Shown here: positions 45,825-54,477 of the stretch, one piece after another
How positions within the stretch are numbered: position 1 is the stretch's first letter
Layout: each line of letters starts with the position of its first letter
NCBI GenBank assembly: GCA_963787895.1
Contig: CAWBEX010000006.1
Location: forward strand, 62,001 to 126,000
Length of the DNA stretch: 64,000 bases
From: Anderseniella sp963787895
Lineage (GTDB): Bacteria > Pseudomonadota > Alphaproteobacteria > Rhizobiales > Aestuariivirgaceae
Reading direction: 5' to 3'
The notes under the pieces: model-generated
What the model saw: the letters and a program-made list of their open reading frames with translations, nothing else
Databases searched by the model: none
What the model was told of the DNA's origin: nothing
Translations under genes and position numbers: made by a program

Positions 45825-47258
45825 TCAGGTCATCAAGGCCAGAAGTTGATCGAGCGAGGCCTTGGCGTCACCGTAGAACATGCGCGTGTTCTCCTTGTAG
45901 AACAGCGGATTCTCGATACCTGAATATCCGGTGCCCTGCCCGCGCTTGGACACGAACACCTGCTTGGCCTTCCACACTTCCAGCACCGGCATGCCGGCAA
46001 TCGGCGAGTTCGGATCCTCCTGCGCCGCCGGGTTCACGATGTCGTTGGAGCCTATGACGATGACCACGTCAGTGCGCGGGAAGTCATCATTGATCTCGTC
46101 CATTTCGAGCACGATGTCGTACGGCACCCTGGCCTCGGCCAACAGTACGTTCATGTGCCCCGGCAGTCTGCCCGCCACAGGATGAATGGCGAAGCGAACT
46201 TCCTTTCCCTTGGCCCGCAGGCGGCGTGTCAGCTCAGCCACGTTCTGCTGCGCCTGTGCAACGGCCATGCCGTAGCCGGGAACGATGACGACGCTGTCAG
46301 CATCATTCAGCGATGCCGCCACGCCGTCAGCATCAATGGCGATCTGCTCACCCTCAATTTCCTGAGCCGGGCCGGTGGTGTTGCCAAACCCGCCCAAAAT
46401 CACCGAGACGAAGCTGCGGTTCATCGCCTTGCACATGATGTAGGACAGAATGGCGCCGGAAGAACCGACAAGCGCACCAACCACGATCAGCAGGTCATTG
46501 CCAAGGCTGAAACCAATAGCCGCTGCCGCCCAGCCTGAATATGAGTTGAGCATCGACACAACGACCGGCATGTCAGCACCACCGATGCCCATGATCAGGT
46601 GATAGCCGATGAACAACGCTGCAACTGTCATGATCAGCAGCGGCAGCACACTGCCCGAGCCCACATACCAGAACAGGCACAGCACTGAAACCGCGGCCGC
46701 AGCTGCGTTGAGCATATGCCCGCCAGGCAGCTTCTCCGCCTTCGACGTCACCTTGCCTGCCAGCTTGCCATATGCAATCACCGAACCGGTGAATGTTACA
46801 GCACCGATCAAGACTCCCAGGAAAAGCTCGACCCGGAGGATGTTCTGCTCCACGACCGACTTGTGGGCGAGAATCTCGGCAAATCCGTGCAGACTCTGGC
46901 GCGCAGCGTCGTCCATCGCCAGCACATTACCCAGCTCAATGTGCGCATTGTAGCCGACGAATACTGCTGCAAGCCCCACCAGAGAGTGCATTGCCGCCAC
47001 AAGTTGCGGCATTTCTGTCATTTGCACGCGCTGCGCAACATAATAGCCGACTATGCCGCCGGCCGTTATCAGGATGAGTGACAAAAGCCACAGGCCGGAG
47101 CCTGGGCCGATAAGCGTCGCAATGACGGCCAGTGCCATGCCGACAATGCCATACCAGACAGCCCGCTTGGCGCTTTCCTGACCCGACAGACCGCCCAGCG
47201 ACAGGATGAACAAGACAGCGGCTACTACATAGGCCGCAGTGGTGAATCCGAATTCCAT
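45825..47258 (-). CDS. pntB: NAD(P) transhydrogenase subunit beta
   Basis: A 477-residue membrane protein. About eight transmembrane helices occupy residues 1-265. The NADP-binding domain III follows, with VVIVPGYGMAVAQAQQNV near residue 318, HPVAGRLPGHMNVLLAEA near residue 355, and VIVIGSNDIVNPAA near residue 410. With PntA it couples proton entry to reduction of NADP by NADH. It lies 12 bp after pntA on the same strand, so the two form an operon. Confidence 0.96.
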   Translation of the reverse strand: MEFGFTTAAYVVAAVLFILSLGGLSGQESAKRAVWYGIVGMALAVIATLIGPGSGLWLLSLILITAGGIVGYYVAQRVQMTEMPQLVAAMHSLVGLAAVFVGYNAHIELGNVLAMDDAARQSLHGFAEILAHKSVVEQNILRVELFLGVLIGAVTFTGSVIAYGKLAGKVTSKAEKLPGGHMLNAAAAAVSVLCLFWYVGSGSVLPLLIMTVAALFIGYHLIMGIGGADMPVVVSMLNSYSGWAAAAIGFSLGNDLLIVVGALVGSSGAILSYIMCKAMNRSFVSVILGGFGNTTGPAQEIEGEQIAIDADGVAASLNDADSVVIVPGYGMAVAQAQQNVAELTRRLRAKGKEVRFAIHPVAGRLPGHMNVLLAEARVPYDIVLEMDEINDDFPRTDVVIVIGSNDIVNPAAQEDPNSPIAGMPVLEVWKAKQVFVSKRGQGTGYSGIENPLFYKENTRMFYGDAKASLDQLLALMT

Positions 47259-47270
47259 TGCCCCGCTCCG

Positions 47271-48842
47271 TTATGATTTCTGGAACATGGCAAGCATGCG
47301 CCTGGTGACAAGGAAGCCACCGAAAATGTTTATGCCAGCCATGAACACCGACAGCGCAGCAAGAATGATAACCAGCCACGAACCTGAACCGATCTGCATC
47401 AACGCACCAAGAATGATGATTGAAGAGATAGCATTGGTGACCGCCATCAACGGCGTATGCAGCGAATGCGACACGTTCCAGATCACCTGGAAACCGATAA
47501 ACACTGACAGCACAAACACTATGAAGTGCTGCATGAAGCTCGCCGGTGTGTACAAACCGGCCAGCAGCATGAGTGCGCCGCCAACCGCCAGCAGCGTGAC
47601 CTGTTGCCTGGTCTGCGCCTTGAACGCGGCAACCTCTGCAGCGCGCCGTTCTTCAGGTGTCAGCTCCTTCACCTTCTCCTTGGGCTTGGCGGCAATCGCC
47701 TGCACCTTTGGTGGTGGTGGCGGATAGGTGATCTCGCCCTCAAACGCCACCGTCGACCCACGAATGACATCGTCCTGCATGTCGTGCACGACCTTGCCGT
47801 CCTTTTCCGGCGTCAGGTCTGTCATCATGTGGCGGATGTTGTTGGCGTAGAGCGACGAGGACTGGGCAGCCATGCGCGACGGAAAATCAGTGTAGCCGAT
47901 AATCGTCACGCCGTTGTCGGTGACGATCTTCTGGTCTTTCCTGGTCAGCTTGCAGTTGCCGCCCTTCTCCGCAGCCAGGTCAACGATGACCGAGCCCGGT
48001 TTCATGGCTTCGACCATGTCCTTGGTCCACAACTCTGGCGCCTCGCGATTGGGTATCAGCGCCGTGGTAATGACAATGTCCATGTCCGGTGCCAGTTCGC
48101 GGAACTTGGCAAGCTGGGCTTCGCGGAACTCCGGGCTGGACACCGAGGCATATCCCCCCGTGGCCGCGCCGTCCTGTTGTTCCCCGGCAAAATCGAGATA
48201 GACAAACTGCGCTCCCATCGACTCGACCTGTTCAGCCACTTCAGGGCGCACGTCGAAGGCATAGGTGATGGCACCAAGGCTGGTGGAAGTGCCGATGGCA
48301 GCGAGACCTGCCACACCTGCGCCTACAACCAGCACCTTGGCAGGCGGCACCTTGCCGGCTGCGGTGACTTGCCCGGTAAAGAAGCGGCCGAAATTGTTGC
48401 CAGCCTCAATGACCGCGCGGTAGCCGGCAATGTTGGCCATCGAAGACAGCGCATCCATTTTCTGGGCGCGCGAAATGCGCGGCACCATTTCCATGGCGAT
48501 GACATTGGTGCCGGCCTTCTTTGCCGCATCCATGCCTTCCTTGTTGGCTGCAGGGTTGAAAAACGATATCAGCGTCTGGCCCTTTCGCAGATGCTTGAGC
48601 TCAGCCTTTTGGGGCTGGCGCACCTTGGCAACGATGTCTGCCTCTTTCCAAAGCGCAGCCGCTGTCTTCACAACTTTCGCACCGGCGTTCTTGTAGGTCT
48701 GGTCGGAGAAACCCGCAGCCTCGCCCGCACCTGCTTCCACAAGGCACTCGTAGCCAAGCTTCTGCAAAAAACCCACGCTTTCCGGCGTCATGGCAACTCT
48801 TGCCTCGCCCGAAGCCCGCTCTCTCGGGGTTCCCAGTTTCAT
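47271..48842 (-). CDS. pntA: NAD(P) transhydrogenase subunit alpha (full-length)
   Basis: A 523-residue protein from ATG 48842 (a GTG directly upstream is equally usable; AGGAGG precedes both). The NAD-binding domain I covers residues 1-370 (RERASGEARVAMTPESVGFL at the start; VLVVGAGVAGLAAIGTSTSLGA near residue 170). The C-terminal part has four transmembrane helices (from about residue 410; MAGINIFGGFLVTRRMLAMF at the end). Some alphaproteobacteria split this gene into pntAA and pntAB; here it is one polypeptide as in E. coli. Confidence 0.96.
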   Translation of the reverse strand: MKLGTPRERASGEARVAMTPESVGFLQKLGYECLVEAGAGEAAGFSDQTYKNAGAKVVKTAAALWKEADIVAKVRQPQKAELKHLRKGQTLISFFNPAANKEGMDAAKKAGTNVIAMEMVPRISRAQKMDALSSMANIAGYRAVIEAGNNFGRFFTGQVTAAGKVPPAKVLVVGAGVAGLAAIGTSTSLGAITYAFDVRPEVAEQVESMGAQFVYLDFAGEQQDGAATGGYASVSSPEFREAQLAKFRELAPDMDIVITTALIPNREAPELWTKDMVEAMKPGSVIVDLAAEKGGNCKLTRKDQKIVTDNGVTIIGYTDFPSRMAAQSSSLYANNIRHMMTDLTPEKDGKVVHDMQDDVIRGSTVAFEGEITYPPPPPKVQAIAAKPKEKVKELTPEERRAAEVAAFKAQTRQQVTLLAVGGALMLLAGLYTPASFMQHFIVFVLSVFIGFQVIWNVSHSLHTPLMAVTNAISSIIILGALMQIGSGSWLVIILAALSVFMAGINIFGGFLVTRRMLAMFQKS

Positions 48843-48998
48843 CACCCGTTGCCTCCTTGCCCGCCAGCTGCCGATTCAAACACCGCAGCCGACCCCTTCA
48901 ATCTTCTGATTTTGCGACCGACAAGCAGCCTGCACCGACATTCATAACCGCACAACTGCTGCGCGTCACCTGATAATGCCAGCCGATGCGAGGACTTT

Positions 48999-49844
48999 TT
49001 ATGCCAGAGCCAGCATTATGATGCCTGCGACGACAATTGCAGCAGATGCAATGCGCAATTTCCAGGGCCGCTCACCAAACCAGATGATACCGATAAGCGC
49101 CGCCATCACTACGCTGGTCTCGCGAATTGCAGAGACACTTCCCAGCGTGGTCAGGCTCTTGGCGTAGATTGCCAGTCCATAAGCCAGCGACGAAAGCAGG
49201 CCACCTGTGATGCCGATAACCCAGCTTCGCATGGGCAACGTGCGCACTCTTTCCCGGCCCAGCCAGAAAAGAACAATGATGGAAAACCCTTCCAGCATGA
49301 ACAACCAGCCAATGTAACCAAGCGCATTGCCCGAGGCTCTGACCCCCAGCCCGTCTGCCACTGTATAGGCGGCAATTGTCAGTCCGGTCAGCAGCGCCGC
49401 GACAACCGCCCCGGTGTTAATGTCGACCTTGCGGCGGCCAAACGCCTGTGCGGCAATGGCACCCGAAATTACAAGGATCGCCACCCAAGCCTGAAGCGGC
49501 AGCACCTCTCCGGCAACCCCCCACGCCCCCAGCGCCACCAGCACCGGCGCGACCCCGCGCGCAATCGGATAAACCTGGCTGAAATCACCCAGACGATATG
49601 CCATCAGCAAGAAGGCATAGTAGAAGAAGTGAATGAAGGTCGATGCTGCAATGAAGCCCCACGCTTCACGCGCCGGCGGCGCATAAAGCACAACCAGCAC
49701 CAGCCCGGTCATGATGTGACCGGCATTGACCAGTGCCAGCGCCAGCAATCGGTCGCCCGATCCCTTGACGATGGCATTCCAGGTGGCGTGCAGCAGTGCG
49801 GCAACCAGCACCAGTGCAATCACATACAGGGACGGAGAACTCAT
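48999..49844 (-). CDS. EamA/DMT-family transporter
   Basis: A 281-residue protein with ten hydrophobic segments and two EamA repeats. The first begins YVIALVLVAALLHATWNAIVKG, with the typical HATWNA motif, and the second ends AIRETSVVMAALIGIIWFGERPWKLRI. Its start overlaps the stop of the hydroxyacid dehydrogenase gene by 4 bp, so it is the last gene of the phnW operon. DMT proteins mostly export or exchange small metabolites; here the cargo may be a phosphonate, its breakdown product or an amino acid (inference). Confidence 0.85.
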   Translation of the reverse strand: MSSPSLYVIALVLVAALLHATWNAIVKGSGDRLLALALVNAGHIMTGLVLVVLYAPPAREAWGFIAASTFIHFFYYAFLLMAYRLGDFSQVYPIARGVAPVLVALGAWGVAGEVLPLQAWVAILVISGAIAAQAFGRRKVDINTGAVVAALLTGLTIAAYTVADGLGVRASGNALGYIGWLFMLEGFSIIVLFWLGRERVRTLPMRSWVIGITGGLLSSLAYGLAIYAKSLTTLGSVSAIRETSVVMAALIGIIWFGERPWKLRIASAAIVVAGIIMLALA

Positions 49845-50872
49845 TCAGCAGAACCCGGAAACCGGACACCGGAAAGCTGCGATGTCAACCGCGGATCACC
49901 GGACTTGACCAGCACCGGTGTGCCATCCAGAAGCTCCAGGCAGCGCGCCAGTGTGTCCTCTTCCAGCCGCGTCATGGCTTCGTTGGTAAAGAAGGTCAGG
50001 TGCGGCGACAGGATGACATTGTCCATGTCATAAAGCTCACGCAGCGGATGCGTTTCGCGATTCAATGGCTCCTGCGAAAACACATCAAGCCCCGCGCCGG
50101 CAATCCGCCCTGCCTTCAAAGACGTGAGCAACGCCAATTCATCCACCAGCGCACCGCGCGACACATTGATCAGATAGGCCGACTGCTTCATCACGGCCAG
50201 CTCATCGGTACCGATCAGGTGATGCGTTTGCGCGTTGAGCACACAATGAATGGACACGAAATCGCACTGCGCCAGCATGTCCTTCAGCCCATCCACTTTG
50301 GCAATGCCTGCAGCGGCCATGTCCGTTGCTGAAACGTTTGGATCATACCCGAGTACTTCAGCGCGAAACCCGGCACCTGCCATCCGCGCCATGGATCGCC
50401 CGATACGCCCCGCACCAACCAGCCCGACGGTCTTCCCGGCAATGTCGCTGGCGCGCCATTCAGCTACCGGCCACACCCAGCCATGGCGTTGCATCGCTCC
50501 GTGCAGCGGTTTGAGCCGCTTGGCCAGTGCGATCATCAGCGCAAACGCGCCCTCTGCCACGGTTTCCTCGGCATACTCCGGCACGTTCACAACAGGAATG
50601 CCGCGCGCCTTGGCCGCGTCAATGTCTATGGCGTCGATACCAACTCCATACTTTACAATGCCCTTGAGCCGCGCAGCGTTGTTTATGACCTTCGCGGTAA
50701 CAGGCGTATAGCACATCAGCAGAAGATGCGCGTCGCGGACCTCTGCTGCCAGCTCATCCTCGCTGATGGTTTCCGGCAGCAATACAAGCTCGCAGCCGCG
50801 CGCGCGCAGTACCCGGTCTATCTCTGGACACTCCAGCTCACTATCGGTCCTGACCACCTTGATCCCGGCCAT
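49841..50872 (-). CDS. D-2-hydroxyacid dehydrogenase (CtBP/SerA-like)
   Basis: A 343-residue NAD-dependent dehydrogenase from the ATG at 50872; the longer frame overlaps the upstream gene. The NAD-binding motif is VGLVGAGRIGRSMARMAG near residue 146. The catalytic residues are present: R in NVSRGALVDE, E in FSQEPL, and H in ILSPHLTFFTNEA (near residue 300), where the usual G-H-x-A is changed to P-H-L-T. The gene is 4 bp after the PbfA-like gene. Its substrate is not known; a hydroxy or keto acid from phosphonate breakdown is a guess. Confidence 0.82.
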   Translation of the reverse strand: MAGIKVVRTDSELECPEIDRVLRARGCELVLLPETISEDELAAEVRDAHLLLMCYTPVTAKVINNAARLKGIVKYGVGIDAIDIDAAKARGIPVVNVPEYAEETVAEGAFALMIALAKRLKPLHGAMQRHGWVWPVAEWRASDIAGKTVGLVGAGRIGRSMARMAGAGFRAEVLGYDPNVSATDMAAAGIAKVDGLKDMLAQCDFVSIHCVLNAQTHHLIGTDELAVMKQSAYLINVSRGALVDELALLTSLKAGRIAGAGLDVFSQEPLNRETHPLRELYDMDNVILSPHLTFFTNEAMTRLEEDTLARCLELLDGTPVLVKSGDPRLTSQLSGVRFPGSAE

Positions 50873-50876
50873 GCCC

Positions 50877-52220
50877 TCAGCAAACCTCCGAGATCGCCGT
50901 CTCAACAATGGTCAGCGCCTGGTCCAGATCAGGGCGAGATATCGTAAGCGGTGGTGAAAGGGTCAGTGTGCATCCACCTGAAATCTTGAAACTCAGTCCG
51001 GCTTCAAGACACTTGTAGTAGATGCGTTCCGCCAGTTCTGGCGCAGGTGTACGCAGTTTCCCGTCTGACACGATCTCGACACCAAACATCAGCCCGCGCC
51101 CGCGCACATCACCAACAATCGGCTTTGCACGGCTGAATTCACGTAGCCGATCAAGCGCATAGGCACCCAACTCCGCTGAACGCTGCACCAGCCCTTCATC
51201 CTCGATGATATCAAGCGTCGTCAATGCAGCGCGCGCAGTCACCGGGTTCTTTTCATGGGTATAGTGGCCAATGGCAAACTCGCCACACACATTCAACTCA
51301 TCGCGTGCCACGACAGCCGCAATGGGCAAGATACCCCCGCCCAGCGCCTTGCCCATGACCACGATGTCCGGCACCACTTCGTCATGCTCGAACGAAAAGA
51401 ACTTTCCGGTCTTGCCAAGCCCGGTTGGAATCTCATCAAGAATGAGCAGTGCACCGTGCCGGTTGCATGCCTCGCGCACCTGTTTCCAGAAACCCGGCGG
51501 AGGCACCTGCGGCACCGCCCGCATCGGCTCGGCAATAACGGCCGCCACATCGCCTTCACGGCCAAGCACGTAGTCCACCATGTTGGCGCATGCCAGCCCG
51601 CAATTCTCTGGCCCGGGGTGACCATAAGGGCAGCGATAACATGCAAACGGTGCAACGTGTTCCGCCCCAGGTATCAACGGGCCCGCAATGTGAGAGCGGA
51701 ACGTTTCTTCGCCTCCCACTGAGGATGCCCCAAATCCGGCCCCATGAAACGAATCCCAGAACGACAGCGTCTTGAACCGCCCGGTCGCTGCTCGTGCGAT
51801 CTTAAGCGCGACTTCGACCGCATCAGATCCTCCAGTGGTGAAAAGAACGCGGTTGAGGTCTTCCGGCGCCAGCTTGCCCAACCGCTCAGCCAGTTCAACC
51901 GACACCTCATTCGTGAAGCGGCGAGGCGAAAAGCTGAGGTTGTCCAGTTGCTGTTTGATGGCTGCCACAAGCCGCGGATGGCCGTAACCAATGTGGTGCA
52001 CCGAGTTGCCATGAAAATCCATGTAGCGGCGGCCATCCAGATCCTCGATCCAGATGCCTTCCGCCTTGGCAATCGTGCTGACACACGGGCTCGACAGCGA
52101 CTGGTGCATGAAGGCATCCGCATCGCGCTTCAGCAGCGGCGCAGACTTGTCGCCGGTATTGCTGGAAGCCCAGCTGGCTCGCGCCGTCGACGTGTTTGAT
52201 TCACCTTCAGTATGACGCAT
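50877..52220 (-). CDS. pbfA: Class-III PLP enzyme; candidate (R)-1-hydroxy-2-aminoethylphosphonate ammonia-lyase
   Basis: A 447-residue fold-type I PLP enzyme. FTTGGSDAVEVALK (residue about 127) binds the phosphate of PLP, D262 in LILDEIPTGLGKTG contacts the pyridine nitrogen, and K291 in VVMGKALGGG is the Schiff-base lysine. Such proteins are annotated as aspartate aminotransferase family. PbfA, a lyase that turns R-1-hydroxy-AEP into phosphonoacetaldehyde and ammonia, belongs to this class and is encoded beside phnWYA in Vibrio. The same placement here is the main support. A true transaminase, for example one for N-methylated AEP or a product, remains possible. The start touches the stop of the phosphodiesterase gene. 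Confidence 0.6.
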   Translation of the reverse strand: MRHTEGESNTSTARASWASSNTGDKSAPLLKRDADAFMHQSLSSPCVSTIAKAEGIWIEDLDGRRYMDFHGNSVHHIGYGHPRLVAAIKQQLDNLSFSPRRFTNEVSVELAERLGKLAPEDLNRVLFTTGGSDAVEVALKIARAATGRFKTLSFWDSFHGAGFGASSVGGEETFRSHIAGPLIPGAEHVAPFACYRCPYGHPGPENCGLACANMVDYVLGREGDVAAVIAEPMRAVPQVPPPGFWKQVREACNRHGALLILDEIPTGLGKTGKFFSFEHDEVVPDIVVMGKALGGGILPIAAVVARDELNVCGEFAIGHYTHEKNPVTARAALTTLDIIEDEGLVQRSAELGAYALDRLREFSRAKPIVGDVRGRGLMFGVEIVSDGKLRTPAPELAERIYYKCLEAGLSFKISGGCTLTLSPPLTISRPDLDQALTIVETAISEVC

Positions 52221-53002
52221 CAGGCAGGGTCCTCCAGATCAATACCCTGCACAACCACCCTGTCAGACGCCACCAGGATAAGTCCGTATTGCGGGCGCTC
52301 CTCAAGCTGTACGAAATCATTCCAGTCGCTCAAGGTGTGGCCGGGCCGCACCTGGTGAGCAGTTGAACGCAATGTCGTAAACGGCAGGCCACTGATGACA
52401 CCGGACACGGGGCGATGCACGTGGCCACAAAACAGGTATTCGACATTGGTCGCGCCGGCCAGCAGCTCTATCAGCGCGATGTCGTCGTGCAACGGAATTG
52501 TGTCCAGAATACCCAGCCAAAGCGGTCCGGGCGGGTGATGCATGAACACAAGCACCCGGCGCCCCTTGCAATCAGCCAGTTGCGTTTCAACCCAGGCCAG
52601 CCTGTCGCCACAGAAGCGACCGCCATCTTCGCCAGGGCTGTGCGTATCGAGGCACAGCAGTGTCAGGTCACCCATATCCCACCGGAACTGCTGGAACTGA
52701 TCCATCGCCTGCCCTGGCGGCGGAAAGGCCGCCCTGAAAGCCGGCCGCTTGTCATGATTGCCAATCAACGGCAGGAATGGCATCGGCAGGTCTTCAAGCA
52801 GCCGGGACACGGCAGCATACTCCTCGACCGCACCGGTGTCGGTCAGATCGCCCGTGCCAATGCACACTGCTGCATCACCATGATGGCGCCCGATCTGCTG
52901 CACGGTTTGCTTGAGGCGCGCCCGGCAGGCTACACCCTCTACCTGCCCGCTGGCTGTCAGATGTGTATCAGTAATCCAGACAATCTTGTGCAGCAGAGCC
53001 AT
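52220..53002 (-). CDS. GpdQ/CpdA-like metallophosphodiesterase
   Basis: A 260-residue calcineurin-like phosphoesterase. The metal ligands are all visible: D12 and H14 (WITDTHLT), D52 (GTGDLTDTG), N81-H82-D83 (IGNHDKRP), H155 (FMHHPPGPL), and H193 and H195 (FCGHVHRP). The HHPPxPL segment and overall length (GpdQ about 274) fit the class III cyclic-nucleotide/glycerophosphodiesterase group. It has no signal peptide. It lies 2 bp after phnY and adjoins the pbfA-like gene. A role in freeing AEP from esters such as phosphonolipid head groups is attractive but not shown. Confidence 0.8.
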   Translation of the reverse strand: MALLHKIVWITDTHLTASGQVEGVACRARLKQTVQQIGRHHGDAAVCIGTGDLTDTGAVEEYAAVSRLLEDLPMPFLPLIGNHDKRPAFRAAFPPPGQAMDQFQQFRWDMGDLTLLCLDTHSPGEDGGRFCGDRLAWVETQLADCKGRRVLVFMHHPPGPLWLGILDTIPLHDDIALIELLAGATNVEYLFCGHVHRPVSGVISGLPFTTLRSTAHQVRPGHTLSDWNDFVQLEERPQYGLILVASDRVVVQGIDLEDPA

Positions 53003-53004
53003 TC

Positions 53005-54462
53005 CTACCGTGGCCAGGGCAGCGAATACGTTTTCACGTTGGTGAAGAACTTCATCGCTTCAAGCACACCTTCCTTGACGCCGTTGCCTGAGTCCTTGAT
53101 ACCGCCAAACGGGCTCATCTCAATGCGGTAACCCGGCTGCTCCCAGATGTTGACCGTGCCGACGTCCAACCCTTCGATGAAGGCATGCATGCGGCGGAAG
53201 TCGTTGGTGCATACACCTGATGACAGGCCGAAAGGCGTCGAATTGGAAATCTTCATCACTTCCGCATCGTTGTCCGGCACCCGCACGATCGGCACGATTG
53301 GCCCAAAGGTTTCCTCGTAAACCAGTTCCGATTCATGCGGCACGTGGTCTACCACGATCGGCGGCAACAGCGCGCCCTTGCGTTCTGGATGATACAGAAT
53401 TTTCGCACCCTGCTTCTCGGCAGCAAACACACGGTTTTCGAATATCTCCGCCGCCTTTGAATGGATGACACAGCCCAACTGGGTATCCGGGTCCATCGGG
53501 TCGCCAAACTTGATCTTCTTGGCATTCTCCAGCACCAGCGGCACGAACCTGTCGGCCACTGATTCCTGCACCAGGATACGCTTGATCGCGGTGCAGCGCT
53601 GGCCGGAATTGCCCGTTGCACCCGCACACGCAAGCGCCGCCGCCTTTTGAAGATCTGCATCGTCCAGGTCGTTCAACACGATCAGTGGATCATTGCCGCC
53701 AAGTTCAAGAGCTGTACGCTTGTAGCCTGCCTTGCCGGCAATCATCTTGCCCACCGGCACGCCACCAGTGAAGGTAATGATGTCGATGTGTTCGTTGGTG
53801 ATCATCTCGTCGCCGATGTCCTTTGGCCACCCGGTAACGATCTGGAACATCTCTGGCGGCAGGCCCGCTTCATACAATATGTCGGCCAAGGTGATGGCAG
53901 TCAGCGGGGTAAGCTCGGTCGGCTTGCACACCATGCAATTGTTGGTGGCAATCGACGGCGCGATCTTGTGCGCCACCATGTTGAGCGGATGGTTGAACGG
54001 CGTGATTGCCGAGATGGCGCGCACAGGCTCACGCTTGGTGTAGATTTTGCGGTCCTTGCCCTGGGGCGTCAGGTCGCAAGAAAAAATTTGCCCGTCATCA
54101 AGAATGGCAAGCTGGCCAGCCAGCATGAACACATCGTAGGACCGTCCCGTCTCATACAGCGAATGCTGCTTGCAGATGCCAAGCTCCAGTGTCAGCCAAT
54201 GGGCAATTTCCTCGCGCCGTTTGCGGATCAGTTCAGCTGCGCGAAACAATATCTGCTGGCGTTCATAGCGGGTCAGCTTTGGCTTGTAGTTGGCAGCAAT
54301 CTCGAAGGCACGGGCCGCATGTTCAGCCGTGCCTGCCGGTACAGTGCCGATGACTTCATCAGTATATGGGTAGAGCACTTCAACCACATCCCTGGTAGTC
54401 ACCCTTTCGCCGCCAATACGCATGGCCTCATGGCGGACGGTATGATTCTGCATGATGTTCAT
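53005..54462 (-). CDS. phnY: Phosphonoacetaldehyde dehydrogenase PhnY
   Basis: A 485-residue aldehyde dehydrogenase. The active-site cysteine is C290 (NSGQRCTAIKR), the general base E253 (ALELGGNDP), and the oxyanion asparagine N157 (ITPFNHPLN). It oxidises phosphonoacetaldehyde to phosphonoacetate with NAD. Length and the GNSGQRC motif agree with the Sinorhizobium PhnY group, and the position between phnA and its partners fixes the assignment. AAGGAG lies 9 bp before the ATG. It starts 15 bp after phnA. Confidence 0.9.
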   Translation of the reverse strand: MNIMQNHTVRHEAMRIGGERVTTRDVVEVLYPYTDEVIGTVPAGTAEHAARAFEIAANYKPKLTRYERQQILFRAAELIRKRREEIAHWLTLELGICKQHSLYETGRSYDVFMLAGQLAILDDGQIFSCDLTPQGKDRKIYTKREPVRAISAITPFNHPLNMVAHKIAPSIATNNCMVCKPTELTPLTAITLADILYEAGLPPEMFQIVTGWPKDIGDEMITNEHIDIITFTGGVPVGKMIAGKAGYKRTALELGGNDPLIVLNDLDDADLQKAAALACAGATGNSGQRCTAIKRILVQESVADRFVPLVLENAKKIKFGDPMDPDTQLGCVIHSKAAEIFENRVFAAEKQGAKILYHPERKGALLPPIVVDHVPHESELVYEETFGPIVPIVRVPDNDAEVMKISNSTPFGLSSGVCTNDFRRMHAFIEGLDVGTVNIWEQPGYRIEMSPFGGIKDSGNGVKEGVLEAMKFFTNVKTYSLPWPR

Positions 54463-54477
54463 GTCCTGAAAGCTCCT

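Noticed and set aside
47526..48947. 473-codon plus-strand frame over pntA
   Set aside because: Antisense shadow of pntA; rich in His/Arg and without recognisable motifs or a ribosome-binding site.
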